From: UBA4416 sp964543545
Lineage (GTDB): Bacteria; Bacteroidota; Bacteroidia; B-17B0; Aurantibacillaceae
DNA: 64,000 nucleotides
Assembly (NCBI GenBank): GCA_964543545.1
Contig: CAZIYT010000007.1
Location: 74,170-138,169, forward strand
Reading direction: 5' to 3'
Made by a program: the position numbers and the translations under genes. Under the pieces are notes generated by a model, which did not search any database, had not been told where the DNA came from, and saw only the letters and a program-made list of their open reading frames with translations. Shown here piece after piece: positions 1 to 8,831 of the stretch. The number at the start of each line of letters is the position of its first letter. Positions within the stretch are counted from its first letter, which is position 1.

Positions 1-372
1 GGTTTTTTCCGATCCGTATTTGATCCGCGCGGCAAAAGAAGCCATCGTAGAAACGGCCGTAGTTACCGGGAAATTAAATTCCTCTTTGAAGCGCATGGCC
101 TCCTTGTAAGAAATGGAGGGATGCTTTTTCGACCGCTTGCCGTGCCTGCCCAGTTTCACACTGGTTTCCTTGTTGCGGATGGTGAAAGAGTTGGCACCCA
201 TGCTGGTGAAGTTGCTGTTGATGGAGGCTTTCATGGCGTCAATCGCCGAAGAGATGCCCACGAGGGCAGTGATCCCGAAAAAAATAATGAGCATCGTCAG
301 AAAAGCGCGGAGCTTGTTTCCTTTGATGGAATCGGTAGCCACCCTGATATTTTCGTTCAGCAGAAATGCCAT
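1..372 (-). CDS. ABC transporter permease, MacB/FtsX type (N-terminal part only)
   Basis: An open frame of 124 codons runs from ATG at 372 to the left edge, so only the N-terminus is visible. It begins with a short cytoplasmic stretch (FLLNENIRVATDSIKGNKLR), then one hydrophobic helix (FLTMLIIFFGITALVGI), then a periplasmic region with SMGANSFTIRN. This order is typical of the first membrane helix and MacB-like periplasmic domain of macrolide/lipoprotein-export permeases. Such proteins pair with an ATPase, which would lie outside the window. The four-helix family architecture cannot be checked here. The substrate is unknown. Confidence 0.82.
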   Translation of the reverse strand, partial: MAFLLNENIRVATDSIKGNKLRAFLTMLIIFFGITALVGISSAIDAMKASINSNFTSMGANSFTIRNKETSVKLGRHGKRSKKHPSISYKEAMRFKEEFNFPVTTAVSTMASFAARIKYGSEKT

Positions 373-420
373 GAAGTAAAAGTAAGGATAAGAATTCAGA
401 TTAGGGAAGATTTTATAGAA

Positions 421-622
421 CCAATGGAACGCAGATGACGCGGATCAGGCGGATCAGAACAAAGATTAGAACACATTAGGATGGAGCCGGTGACTGAGCG
501 TAGTCGAAGGCAACCGGAACGGAACGCAGAGGACGCGGATAGGACGATCAGAACTATCCGTACAGTGTTCTATTGTCCTTAATCTTAGAAATCATAAGCA
601 TCTGCGTCCTCTGCGTTCCATT
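421..622. repeat. Hairpin-forming dispersed intergenic repeat
   Basis: This gene-free stretch holds three degenerate copies of a unit like GGAACGCAGAGGACGCGGAT: near 427-446, at 521-540, and inverted at 600-619. The last two can form a stem of about 20 bp with one mismatch. A second inverted pair inside it (AGGACGATCAGAAC against GTTCTATTGTCCT) extends the fold. The string TGACTGAGCGTAGTCGAAGG near 491-510 looks like another dispersed element. I see no coding capacity. Elements of this kind are usually non-autonomous and intergenic; I infer that from the structure only. Confidence 0.6.
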
Positions 623-2041
623 TTACTCTCCCTTCAGAGCCTTTTCATAATCCGGATGATCGAGCAGGGTGGTATCGGTGGCTTTCCGTTCTGTTTTGGT
701 GAAGGCATCCAGGTAAGAGCGGAAGGTCATCGCATCGTAATGAATGATGTTGTATTTATATTGGAAAGTCTGGCAAATGTTGAGAGCCACCAGGAAAGCC
801 AGAAGTGCTGAAAATAAATAGCGTGGCGTTTTAGTGAGGCTTGCCATCTTCACGAAGCAGGCCGCCAGCGGAAAGCAGAGCAGAGGGTAGAGGTCTATCA
901 TCGGCCTCAGGCTGAAAGAGCCCCCATACCACCAGCACCACCAGGAAGAAACGATGTACAGATAAAGCGGTAGTACTGCCAGCAGCGTCGAAAGAAAAAC
1001 GCCTGATCGCTGCTTGCGCATCAGGTACAGGCCTGCGAGCGCAAAGAAAAAAACAGGGCTATAGATCAGCCAGCCTTTCCGGAAGCCCAGCAGGCATTGC
1101 AGCAGCTGAGGCTTGCTGAAAAAGAATCCTTCTTCGCCGTAGGAAAATACCAGGTAATGCCCGGTAACATAGTGCCAGTATAGCAGCTGTGGCAGCAGCA
1201 TCAGCATCACCGCCAAGAGCAGGACGAGCAGGTGCCCGTAGTGCTTCATCAGAAAAAGGAACCTCTGTTTCAGATCAGAAACCTGACGGACCCCAAACAA
1301 TAGGATCAGCCCGCCAAACAGGATATTCGGCGGGCGCACCAGGATGATCAGCCCCAGGAGCAGGCCGGAGACCAGCATCAAAGAGAGCTTCGGATGTTGG
1401 TAATACCTCGTTACATAATAAAGAAGAGCGGCCAACAGGGAAAAGCTGTAGCTATGCGACATCGCCGCATCCAGGGTGGAGTAACAGAGCAGGTTGGTAC
1501 CGAAGTAGATCACGAAGAGGCTTAGCGCTGTTACCTTTTCGGAATAATACATCAGCAGGACCCGCCGCAGAAAGATCAGGCCGAAGAGGAGGTAGAAGAG
1601 GCCCGAGTATTCGATGAAGAGCTGGTAGATCTCCGAATAGCCGTCGGGAGCATAGCCCAGGGGTTCGGCCAGCGCATGCGCCGTAAAAAAGAAAGGAGCA
1701 TACAATACCGCCATGCCCATCGGGTACTTAAACACATGGTTTCCCTGCGCATCGTCGAGGAAAGAATATTTAATCCCGTAGTACTGCCGGTGGTTCTGCG
1801 GTGTAATAAAACCCAGTTTCAGGTCCTTGTCGATAAACGTTGCCGGAAGATAGCTGTAGTAGCCCACCACGTCCCAGCTAATCACATTCCGGGATTTGTG
1901 CCTCGCCAGGTTCAGGTGTACTTCCGTTACGGTGAGGCAAACGAGCACAATAACAAGGACAGACAGGTGATTTTTGAGGTATAGGAATAAAGCCTTCAAG
2001 GATGTGTTTGCGATGCTTAAAAATAAGCATTCCCTTTTCAT
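623..2041 (-). CDS. Polytopic membrane protein, GT-C glycosyltransferase-like
   Basis: The 472-residue protein has about ten hydrophobic helices with short loops, starting with one at about residues 24-40. The first large loop carries SWDVVGYYSYLPA, with an acidic residue after helix 1, as in GT-C (dolichyl-phosphate-mannose-type) glycosyltransferases that use polyprenyl-linked sugars. A later loop is rich in tryptophan (SSWWCWWYGGSFSLRP), also common in that superfamily. No close family can be named. It would act in the inner membrane on glycans or lipids. It stands alone and diverges from the PNPOx-fold gene at 2304. Confidence 0.55.
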   Translation of the reverse strand: MKRECLFLSIANTSLKALFLYLKNHLSVLVIVLVCLTVTEVHLNLARHKSRNVISWDVVGYYSYLPATFIDKDLKLGFITPQNHRQYYGIKYSFLDDAQGNHVFKYPMGMAVLYAPFFFTAHALAEPLGYAPDGYSEIYQLFIEYSGLFYLLFGLIFLRRVLLMYYSEKVTALSLFVIYFGTNLLCYSTLDAAMSHSYSFSLLAALLYYVTRYYQHPKLSLMLVSGLLLGLIILVRPPNILFGGLILLFGVRQVSDLKQRFLFLMKHYGHLLVLLLAVMLMLLPQLLYWHYVTGHYLVFSYGEEGFFFSKPQLLQCLLGFRKGWLIYSPVFFFALAGLYLMRKQRSGVFLSTLLAVLPLYLYIVSSWWCWWYGGSFSLRPMIDLYPLLCFPLAACFVKMASLTKTPRYLFSALLAFLVALNICQTFQYKYNIIHYDAMTFRSYLDAFTKTERKATDTTLLDHPDYEKALKGE

Positions 2042-2303
2042 TATAGAGGATGCGCCTGGGGAATATTTTCCTCATCCTGTTGATGCCTGGTGCCGGCAGT
2101 TTTGCCGGAGCCTGTGGCATTTGGTTTTCATAAAACCCTGGAAACGGGAAGAGAGCAGGAGGTAAAGCAAGGCCTGTTTTCCGATTTTCCCGATGTTGAA
2201 AGCCGCTTTTCTGAAGGAAGCCGGTACGATGGATGACGAGACAGACCGGCAGGTGTGGGTAAAACAGATCAAGAGAAACCAATCAGGCACAAACCTATAC
2301 ACT

Positions 2304-2837
2304 ATGAACAGCATCGATAAACATCAGCCGGAAGACAACACCGAACCTTTATCCGGTATAAAAGCAATCCAAAAGATCAAAGAACTTTCAGAAGGGCAAA
2401 GCTGCTTTTTTTGTACGGAGCCTGCCGGAGTCGATCGTAAAGGCTCGCGGCCCATGTCGGTTCAGAAAACCGACGACGATGGCACGCTTTGGCTCCTGAG
2501 CCCGGAGGATAGCTTTACCGTTACCGAGATCAAGGCCAACCCGAATGTAAAGCTGTTCTTTAAAGGTTCCTCTCACTCCGATTTTCTGATGCTCAACGGA
2601 AAAGCCTCTCTGTCCAAAGACAAGGCGAAGATCAGGGAATTGTGGCGTCCGCTTATGAAAACCTGGTTTACCGAAGGAGAGGACGACCCCCGCATCACCG
2701 TGATCCGCGTGAAAGTGGCTGACGGTTATTACTGGGATACCAAACACGGCATGATGGTGGCTGGCATCAAAATGCTGATCGGCGCCGTTACCCGGAAAAC
2801 GCTCGACGATTCCGTTCAGGGAGAACTGACGGTATAA
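2304..2837 (+). CDS. Pyridoxamine 5'-phosphate oxidase-fold protein (general stress type)
   Basis: The protein has 177 residues from ATG 2304 (MNSIDKHQPED). The frame is open further upstream, but that part has no protein-like character. The core shows the split beta-barrel pattern of the general stress protein 26 branch: an N-terminal helix (IQKIKEL), CFFCTEP, RPMSVQKTDDDGTLWLLSP, VKLFFKG and NGKASLSKD. Family members bind flavin, and some reduce F420 or act in stress tolerance. The W-T-E-G-E-D-DPRI segment and the YYWDTKHG tail are typical. It is probably soluble and cytoplasmic. Substrate is unknown. Confidence 0.82.
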   Translation: MNSIDKHQPEDNTEPLSGIKAIQKIKELSEGQSCFFCTEPAGVDRKGSRPMSVQKTDDDGTLWLLSPEDSFTVTEIKANPNVKLFFKGSSHSDFLMLNGKASLSKDKAKIRELWRPLMKTWFTEGEDDPRITVIRVKVADGYYWDTKHGMMVAGIKMLIGAVTRKTLDDSVQGELTV

Positions 2838-2868
2838 GGGATTTTTTTATTCACGCTTAAAGCATTGT

Positions 2869-3915
2869 ATGATGAACTTTAGAAAAGCGTTAAGCCTGGC
2901 AGGTCTGTCTGCGCTTATGCTGTATTCCTGCATCGCCCCGGTCCGCTCGTTCAGGCATACGCCGCAACCTTCCGCGCCCGACTATGCAAAAGCCCGTTAT
3001 TGGGCCGCCCTTCCGGAAAAGAAGGACAGCGCCGACTTTCAGCTCAAAGCCTATGGACTGAACGATGGCCAGCAACAGGCAAAAGCGGATGTGTTTTTTA
3101 TTCCGCCTACCAATTACGTAGTGGGCAAATACTGGAATGTAAGCGTCGACGATTCTGCCGCCAATGCGGAAACCGATAACGTTGGCTGCAAGCTGCTGGC
3201 AAGCGCCTACAACGGAAGCTGCAAAGTATATGCACCGCGCTACCGCACCGCCATTTTTTATTCCTACATCGCGCCCGGCAAAAATGCCCGCATGGCCTTT
3301 GCCCTCGCTTATGAGGATGTGAGAAATGCTTTCCTCTACTACATGAAGCATTACAATAAGGGAAGGCCCATCATCATTGCAGGGCACAGCCAGGGTACCG
3401 ACTACGCGATCAGGCTACTGAAGGATTTTTTTGATAAGGACAGCACTTTGAAAAAAGAGCTGGTGGCGGCTTACCTCGTCGGCAGGCCGATCTTCGATAC
3501 CACGTTCAAGCAGCTGAAACCGATGGACTCACCGGAGCAAACAGGTGGCTATGTTACCTGGAACTCGGTGTCCTATCATACCAATACGTTCTACGGCGAC
3601 CCGGTAGGAAAAATTGTTGGCGTCAATCCTCTTAGCTGGAAACGCGACACCGCCTACGTCTCAAAAACATGCAATAAAGGCGGCTTGTCTTTTTCGGCGG
3701 TAAAGATTGATACGGCGGTTGTGGATGCGAAGCTGGCGCCTTCGGGCTTTTTGTGGGTGCATCCGCCTTCAGCCAAATCACTCGACGAGTATCCGGGTAC
3801 CAATACCTTTTATTTTCATAAGAATGATTACGCCTTTTTTTACATGAACATCCGCGAAAATGTCGCGCTTCGTGTAAAAGAGTATCTGGCAAAGCAATCT
3901 ACTTCCAGGAAATAA
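2869..3915 (+). CDS. DUF3089-type alpha/beta-hydrolase lipoprotein
   Basis: The 348-residue protein begins with a hydrophobic signal ending in a lipobox-like LMLYSC (Cys near residue 21), so it is probably a lipoprotein. The nucleophile elbow GHSQG lies in PIIIAGHSQGTDYAIRLL, and DVFFIPPTNYV and ARMAFALAYEDV match the DUF3089 family of putative esterases. A catalytic His is probable in FLWVHPPSA near the C-terminal third. ATG 2872 is an equally good start. It follows the stress protein by 31 bp and may share its transcript. Natural substrate is unknown. Confidence 0.75.
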   Translation: MMNFRKALSLAGLSALMLYSCIAPVRSFRHTPQPSAPDYAKARYWAALPEKKDSADFQLKAYGLNDGQQQAKADVFFIPPTNYVVGKYWNVSVDDSAANAETDNVGCKLLASAYNGSCKVYAPRYRTAIFYSYIAPGKNARMAFALAYEDVRNAFLYYMKHYNKGRPIIIAGHSQGTDYAIRLLKDFFDKDSTLKKELVAAYLVGRPIFDTTFKQLKPMDSPEQTGGYVTWNSVSYHTNTFYGDPVGKIVGVNPLSWKRDTAYVSKTCNKGGLSFSAVKIDTAVVDAKLAPSGFLWVHPPSAKSLDEYPGTNTFYFHKNDYAFFYMNIRENVALRVKEYLAKQSTSRK

Positions 3916-3964
3916 AAAGCAGGTTCACTGGCATTGTTTTTAGATGGTTTATGGATAAAGGATC

Positions 3965-4138
3965 ATGAATATGGAAAACAGGAAAAAACCGCTCAAAGAA
4001 AGGCCCTTGCTCGTACTGGCCATTATTCTTCTCATCCTGGTCACGGCCGGTGTCTGGGCCTGGAGGCATTACCCTTCGGCTCCGGAAGACCCTACAGATC
4101 CTAAGATCGATACCGTACAGGCAAATCCCGGGAAATAA
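3965..4138 (+). CDS. Small single-pass membrane protein (57 aa)
   Basis: The frame ATG 3965 to TAA 4136-4138 encodes a basic N-terminus (MNMENRKKPLKERP), one strong hydrophobic helix (LLVLAIILLILVTAGVWAW), and a short acidic/proline tail ending NPGK. The basic-then-hydrophobic layout suggests an N-in single-pass protein. I do not recognise a family. It ends next to the stop of the SET-domain gene on the other strand. A real but uncharacterised small protein is likely, since its composition is not random. Confidence 0.5.
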   Translation: MNMENRKKPLKERPLLVLAIILLILVTAGVWAWRHYPSAPEDPTDPKIDTVQANPGK

Positions 4139-4139
4139 C

Positions 4140-4568
4140 TTAGCCGTGTTTTTTCCAATACTTTTTTCCGTAGCCGCAAAAGATCTCTTCACGTTGTTTG
4201 ATGTGCCGCTTCGCAATGATGCATACGTTCCCATCATCGTCGAGCGCTATCTTAGCCGTATTCCGGTAAGGCGATTTGCCGAATCCTTCCGCATCATTGG
4301 CATATTTGGCAAAACATGCTGTTTTCATCGAATCCATAATCCCCCCGTTCAGCATGCTGATAAAATACCTGTCCTCGCCTTTTTTTATCCGTAAGGCAAT
4401 TTGCCGGTCGGTTAAGATCTCCCCTTTGAAGACGGCGATGATCTCATCCTTGTAAATGTCGGTGGCGGTGTACAAGCCGTTGCCCGAGCCGGGTAGCTGC
4501 GATGGCGCCACATACAGGTAGTCTGATTCTAAGGCGTCAATCCTGGCGCTGTTGTTGGAAAATTTCAT
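4140..4568 (-). CDS. SET-domain protein
   Basis: The 142-residue protein starts at ATG 4568 (MKFSNNSARI). It is almost entirely a SET domain: the N-terminal glycine motif (LPGSGNGLYTATDI), a turn with V-F-K-G-E, then CFAKYANDAEG in place of the usual RFINHSCxPN segment, NTAKIAL, and the C-terminal REEIFCGYGKKYW. SET proteins transfer methyl groups from S-adenosylmethionine to protein lysines. The canonical NHS is replaced by AND, and the C-terminal Tyr is kept, so activity is plausible but not certain. It is compact, as in bacterial stand-alone SET proteins. It lies 40 bp downstream of the phospholipase D-like gene on the same strand, so co-transcription is likely. Confidence 0.75.
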   Translation of the reverse strand: MKFSNNSARIDALESDYLYVAPSQLPGSGNGLYTATDIYKDEIIAVFKGEILTDRQIALRIKKGEDRYFISMLNGGIMDSMKTACFAKYANDAEGFGKSPYRNTAKIALDDDGNVCIIAKRHIKQREEIFCGYGKKYWKKHG

Positions 4569-4608
4569 GGTTGGGGGTTTATAGGCTCGTGTGATTCTTT
4601 TTTTGGAT

Positions 4609-6159
4609 CTATAGAATGTCCTTCGGAACGATTTTCCGCTTCCAGGTCTTCGACAGTTTTTCGGCGCCGGCATAAAAGTCCGGGTTCCAGGTGAGTGTCG
4701 TATGCCAGCTGTTCTCCGCCTTAAATTCTTCTTCCATGCCTTTCGAAACACCTTCCGCAATTTTTTTGGAATGGATAATGGCGAGGCACTCCGTGTTGAG
4801 GTTGGCACTCCTCGGGTCCAGATTAAAAGTACCGATGACGGTGGTATAACCGTCAATCACCATCGACTTGGCATGCAGCCCGAATACCGGCGCAAAATTT
4901 AATTTCTTTTGCAGGGCGCCGGTCATGATCCTGTAGCGGTCTTTTGCATCCGGCCTGAATTCATAGATCTCGATCCCGGCCTGCAGCAAGGGCTTGCGGC
5001 ATTTCTGGTAGCCGGCAAAGGCTTCGAGGTTGTCGGTAGAGGCGAGGCTGTTGGTCATGATGCGCACCTTCACCCCGCGTTTCACCGCCTCCCTGAATAA
5101 AGCTTCCCCTTCTTTTGTGGTGATAAGGTAAGGCGATTGAATATCGATGCTATGCTTTGCCTGCTTTACCAGCTCCGTGAGCGCAGAGGTGGTCAGGCCT
5201 CCGCCGGTGAAGGCTTTTTTGTGATCGAACTTGCCGGGAATATCCGACACGAACTCCACGCTGTCGAGCCATACCAGGTCGCCGGAAGCCTGTATGGATT
5301 TGAAGGCCGAAGGAAGGTTCTTTATTTTTTCACGCACCTGTGGCCAGAAATTTTCAGGATTGCAGGCATACTGGTGCAGCCTGTCGAAGCGGTCCTTTGC
5401 CTTGAAGTCAGCCTCCGGCTCCTGCACGATCTTCGACACCGGCACGCTGAGCGTATCTTTCCAGAATTCCTCAAAAGACCTCTCCATGGTTTCGGTGATC
5501 TTCCCGATCAGCAGCACGTCGCGGTCCCTGAAATTGTACTCGTGGTCGTAATCGAAATATTCATCTGCAATGTTGCGCCCGCCTGTGATCGCGATTTTTC
5601 CATCCACCGTAAAGGTTTTATTATGCATGCGCTGGTTGGCATTTACAAAATCATAGCGGAATTTGCTCAGCTTCTGGACGATGTTCTTACCGAGGTTAAC
5701 CCCCGGGTTATAAATCCTGATCTCGATGTTTTCATGCGAGTCCATTGTCAGAATGCTGTGTGCATCCGCTTCCACCATCATATCGTCTATTAGCAGGCGC
5801 ACCTTCACGCCGCGGTCTGCCGCCCTCACGATGTAATCGCAGGCAATCAGTCCCACATTGTCCGTCGAAAAAATAAAATACTGGATGTCGATGGTCTTTT
5901 CGGCATACTCGCTCAGCCAGGCGCGTGTAATCATAGAGCCGTCGCCGTCCTCAAGCACGTATACGCCCGTTTTGGTTTTCATCAGCTCCGCCACCGGAGC
6001 CAGTTCCCCGCCCAGGGATAAGGAATCATCGCGGTGGATGCTGGCGCAAAAATCTTCTTTGGCTTCGGGGATTTCCAGTGTGTCATCCGAACAGGAAGAG
6101 AAGCTAAGGCCAGCGAAAAAGTACAGGGCCATGATGGTAATCCGGTAAAGCATAGGCAT
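4609..6159 (-). CDS. Phospholipase D-like lipoprotein (two HKD motifs)
   Basis: I choose ATG 6159, giving 516 residues, because it places a signal peptide (MPMLYRITIMALYFF) directly before the lipobox GLSFSSC. An ATG 36 bp upstream is possible. Two HxK(x)4D motifs are visible: HNKTFTVD with His near residue 179, followed by ITGGRN, and HAKSMVID with His near 429, followed by IGTFNLDPRS. This is the layout of cardiolipin-synthase/PLD enzymes that transfer phosphatidyl groups. Most cardiolipin synthases have two N-terminal helices; this protein has a lipobox instead, so it is probably periplasmic, lipid-anchored, and may be a hydrolase. Confidence 0.85.
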   Translation of the reverse strand: MPMLYRITIMALYFFAGLSFSSCSDDTLEIPEAKEDFCASIHRDDSLSLGGELAPVAELMKTKTGVYVLEDGDGSMITRAWLSEYAEKTIDIQYFIFSTDNVGLIACDYIVRAADRGVKVRLLIDDMMVEADAHSILTMDSHENIEIRIYNPGVNLGKNIVQKLSKFRYDFVNANQRMHNKTFTVDGKIAITGGRNIADEYFDYDHEYNFRDRDVLLIGKITETMERSFEEFWKDTLSVPVSKIVQEPEADFKAKDRFDRLHQYACNPENFWPQVREKIKNLPSAFKSIQASGDLVWLDSVEFVSDIPGKFDHKKAFTGGGLTTSALTELVKQAKHSIDIQSPYLITTKEGEALFREAVKRGVKVRIMTNSLASTDNLEAFAGYQKCRKPLLQAGIEIYEFRPDAKDRYRIMTGALQKKLNFAPVFGLHAKSMVIDGYTTVIGTFNLDPRSANLNTECLAIIHSKKIAEGVSKGMEEEFKAENSWHTTLTWNPDFYAGAEKLSKTWKRKIVPKDIL

Positions 6160-6226
6160 AAAATAAGTAAGATCAAATATAAGGTTTTGATCCAATACAT
6201 CTGTTTCCAGGCATCAGCCTGAAAGA

Positions 6227-8002
6227 CTATTGGCGGGATGGGATAATGACAGAGTCCGTTAAGCGGATCCCGATAACACTCACATCATCTACCTGATCCA
6301 GGTCCTGTTTCCAGTCGTTAAAGCTTGTATTGATCTTTTCCAGCTGCTCGTCCAGCGGCAGATGAGAGATGTGTTCGATGAGCTCCTTAAAGGCGGAGGT
6401 TTTATATTTCTTGCCGGATTCGCCGCCAAACTGGTCGGCAAAGCCATCGGAAAAAAGGTAGAAGGTTTCCGTGCCGTTCAGCTGAACCGTATGCGTGGTA
6501 AAGGGAAGCGGGTTTTCGGAATAGCCGGCATGCTGCTTGTCGCCTTTCAGGATGTGCAGCGCCTCGTTCTGAATAAACCACAAAGGGCTGTTGGCACCTG
6601 CCCAGCGAAAGGAATTCCGGAGCGGGTCCACGATCATCAGCGAAATATCCATGCCGTCGCGGATCGTATCGAGGCCCTTGCTGTTGAAGATCGCGGAAAT
6701 TCTCAGGCTACAGTTGTCCAGGATCAAGCCCGGATCGGTGACGCCAAGCTCGTTAATAGCCGCTGACAGGGCGTTGTGGCAGATCAGCGACACGAGCGAG
6801 CCCGGTACGCCGTGGCCGGTACAATCGGCGCAGGCAATAATGAGGGCATTGTCCTTGAAGGAGAACCAGTAAAAATCGCCCGACACAATATCCTTTGGCT
6901 TATAAATCACAAAATGTTCAAACTGCCTTTCATTAAGCTCTATTTCCGAAGGAAGGATCACGCTTTGGATGCGCTGCGCATAGTTAATGGAATCCATCAC
7001 CTCCTTGCTTTTCATTTCAAGGGCATAGGTTCGCTCTTCCACCAGGCGGTTCAGGTTGAGGTTCATGTATTCCAGCTCCCGCTTATAGGCATTTTGTTCG
7101 CTCAGGGAAAAAGCATAGGAATAGATCTCCGCCACATTCGCCATCAGCTGGATCTCGTTGTTCTCGTAGGTTCTTACCTGCCCGGTGTTCTCGCAGCACA
7201 CCACGCCGAAGATGCTGTTGTTATGATAGATCGGCACATCCACAATCGTTTTGATTCCGAGCGGCTGCAGGTAAGGGATTTTAAAGCAGGAAGTCGCCTC
7301 ATGCGTTTCTGCATCAAAAGCTTTGATGATCGTATTTTTTTCCAGGTAGTCGAAGTAGGGCGCAAACTCATTCCTCGACAGGACTCCGCCCTGTGTGTGG
7401 GAGTCTGAGGCCCGCTCGTAAAGGTGCATGCAGGTGATCGTTGTTCTGTCTTCGTCGTATTTCCAGATGCTCACGCGCGAAATATCCAGGGCATCGGACA
7501 GGGAGCGGGTAATGACCTGCATACATTCGCCAATGTTTCCCGAGTGCACCGATGGGTGTTTGTTGAGGCTTAATAAGGTAGTGGTGATCCTCTCCTGTTT
7601 CAGGAACTTCTCCTTTTCATCGGTAATGTCCAGGTAGATGCCGAATAAGCTGGCCAGGTGCCCCTGCCGCTCAATCGTTGCCCTCACCTTGATCCATTTG
7701 GTATTTCCCCGGGGAGTGTGGATTTCTATCTCCATCTCGATATCGTACTGACTGGAAACGATCGAATAGAAATCGCGTTTGAATGCTTTCAGAGACTGGG
7801 GTGTAAGCGTGGTTTGAAGAAGCTTGTGGGTTTTGGCGTATTGTATCTCCACCTCAAACAGGTCGGCATAATTTTCACTGATGAAAAGGTAATGCTCCTC
7901 TTTTTTTATAAGGTCAACTTCGAGGTGAAACAGGATACCGGGAGAACTTCGGATAATCCTTTTGAAAACATCTTGGCTTTCTTTATGGCTTTCAGTTAGC
8001 AC
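6227..8002 (-). CDS. PAS-GAF-SpoIIE serine phosphatase
   Basis: The 591-residue protein has a PAS domain (about 15-135, ending GIYLDITDEKEK), a GAF domain (about 145-300, with VDVPIYHNNSIFGVVCCEN), a coiled coil (about 305-350), and a C-terminal PP2C/SpoIIE phosphatase (about 360-580). Metal-binding signatures are DIVSGDFYWF, ACADCTGHGVPGS and LFSDGFADQFGG. Such proteins dephosphorylate anti-sigma antagonists or related partners in response to a sensed signal. No membrane helix is seen, so it is cytoplasmic. It diverges from the response regulator at 8348. A TAnnTTTG element and an inverted motif lie upstream. Confidence 0.9.
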   Translation of the reverse strand: MLTESHKESQDVFKRIIRSSPGILFHLEVDLIKKEEHYLFISENYADLFEVEIQYAKTHKLLQTTLTPQSLKAFKRDFYSIVSSQYDIEMEIEIHTPRGNTKWIKVRATIERQGHLASLFGIYLDITDEKEKFLKQERITTTLLSLNKHPSVHSGNIGECMQVITRSLSDALDISRVSIWKYDEDRTTITCMHLYERASDSHTQGGVLSRNEFAPYFDYLEKNTIIKAFDAETHEATSCFKIPYLQPLGIKTIVDVPIYHNNSIFGVVCCENTGQVRTYENNEIQLMANVAEIYSYAFSLSEQNAYKRELEYMNLNLNRLVEERTYALEMKSKEVMDSINYAQRIQSVILPSEIELNERQFEHFVIYKPKDIVSGDFYWFSFKDNALIIACADCTGHGVPGSLVSLICHNALSAAINELGVTDPGLILDNCSLRISAIFNSKGLDTIRDGMDISLMIVDPLRNSFRWAGANSPLWFIQNEALHILKGDKQHAGYSENPLPFTTHTVQLNGTETFYLFSDGFADQFGGESGKKYKTSAFKELIEHISHLPLDEQLEKINTSFNDWKQDLDQVDDVSVIGIRLTDSVIIPSRQ

Positions 8003-8019
8003 GGGAACAAGGTTGAAGC

Positions 8020-8027
8020 CAAAAATA
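8020..8027 (-). promoter_or_regulatory. Putative -7 element of the phosphatase gene
   Basis: On the minus strand this reads TATTTTTG, a full match to the Bacteroidota TAnnTTTG element, 18 bp upstream of ATG 8002. Transcription would start near 8013. No good -33 TTTG is seen; the position holds an A-run on the plus strand. Confidence 0.45.
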
Positions 8028-8050
8028 GGGAATATTATATGAAAAAAAGT

Positions 8051-8065
8051 GCGTAATTTTACGTG
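8051..8065. promoter_or_regulatory. Operator-like site CGTAATTTTACG
   Basis: The palindromic core CGTAA-TT-TTACG sits 24 bp upstream of the phosphatase -7 element. The 13-mer GTAATTTTACGTG (8053-8065) recurs exactly, inverted, at 12518-12530 upstream of the giant protease. A LuxR-type response regulator lies 770 bp away. Binding by it is inference. Confidence 0.4.
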
Positions 8066-8322
8066 TCATAGAGCGATTCTCTACTCATTTTTCAGGAGCT
8101 GGTCACCTGGCCCGGTTTATCACATCGTTGCCAAAAAAACGAACGTGTTCGTTAGAGCAATGCATGATAGACATATCTTTTTGTGTGACAGATTCCCTCC
8201 CCTGTGAAAAAGTAAAAGCTGTTTTTCAGCTGTCGAAAAAGTGCTATCCGGGTGCGGTTAAAATCAGTGTTTTATCGCGAATTTACCGTATTTACCACCT
8301 TTTTCTAACGTTTTGAATCGTT

Positions 8323-8330
8323 TATTTTTG
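8323..8330 (+). promoter_or_regulatory. Putative -7 element of the CheY-like gene
   Basis: TATTTTTG matches TAnnTTTG and lies 17 bp before ATG 8348, giving a short leader. No clear -33 element is present. Confidence 0.4.
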
Positions 8331-8347
8331 TAGGAAAACTAAACAAT

Positions 8348-8779
8348 ATGGCAGGTTTCAGGTTGCTTTTAGCAGATGACGATGAGGATGATTTTTTCAT
8401 CATCCGTCAGGCTTTTGAAGAACTCGGACGGCCATATGACCTGCAGCATGTCAGGGACGGAAAGAAGCTTCTGGATTATTTATCGGCAACCTCAGGAGCC
8501 GGAAGGCAAATTCCGGACCTGATCCTCCTCGATATCAATATGCCTTTGGTGAATGGTTTCCAGGCCCTGGAAATGATCCGGAACACCAGCGCCTATGCGC
8601 AGGTGCCTGTGTTTATTTATTCAACATCAGTTAATAGCGAAGAGAAACAAAAATGTATGGCGCTTGGTGCGAATGCCTTTTTTACCAAAGCCTATACGTA
8701 TAAAAAGGTGCTGGCCTTTGTAGCAGATATTGATCTGTTCCTGAATTACCCGTATCATATGCCCCAACCACAACAATAA
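8348..8779 (+). CDS. CheY-like single-domain response regulator
   Basis: The 143-residue protein is a receiver domain only. The acidic pocket is in LLADDDEDDFF (residues 7-17), the phospho-acceptor is Asp62 in LLDINMP, the switch is Ser92/Thr93 (YSTS), and the conserved Lys is Lys114 (FFTKAY). No output domain follows, so it would work by phosphotransfer or protein contact, as in the Rcp1-like branch often found beside PAS/GAF kinases. It is followed after 52 bp by the LuxR-type regulator and probably belongs to the same signalling set as the kinase at 9483-11885. Confidence 0.9.
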   Translation: MAGFRLLLADDDEDDFFIIRQAFEELGRPYDLQHVRDGKKLLDYLSATSGAGRQIPDLILLDINMPLVNGFQALEMIRNTSAYAQVPVFIYSTSVNSEEKQKCMALGANAFFTKAYTYKKVLAFVADIDLFLNYPYHMPQPQQ

Positions 8780-8831
8780 TTAATAAACAATAAAAAAATA
8801 GATCGTTTAATATGATAATGACAATCAACGT

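Larger units (their letters stand above)
8003..8347. other. Divergent regulatory region between phosphatase and response regulator
   Basis: These 345 bases hold the two promoters and the operator-like site listed separately. A 62-codon open frame at 8128-8316 shows no protein-like features and I do not call it. Nothing else is supported. Confidence 0.6.

Noticed and set aside
2193..2303. Upstream extension of the PNPOx-fold protein
   Set aside because: The extra 37 residues have no family character; ATG 2304 gives the usual length.
4140..4568. SET-domain protein as an eCIS effector
   Set aside because: No QKK leader or DUF4157, and 24 kb of unrelated genes lie between it and the locus.
8128..8316. 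62-codon open frame in the divergent region
   Set aside because: Random-looking composition, overlaps promoter sequence and has no motif or coupling to neighbours.
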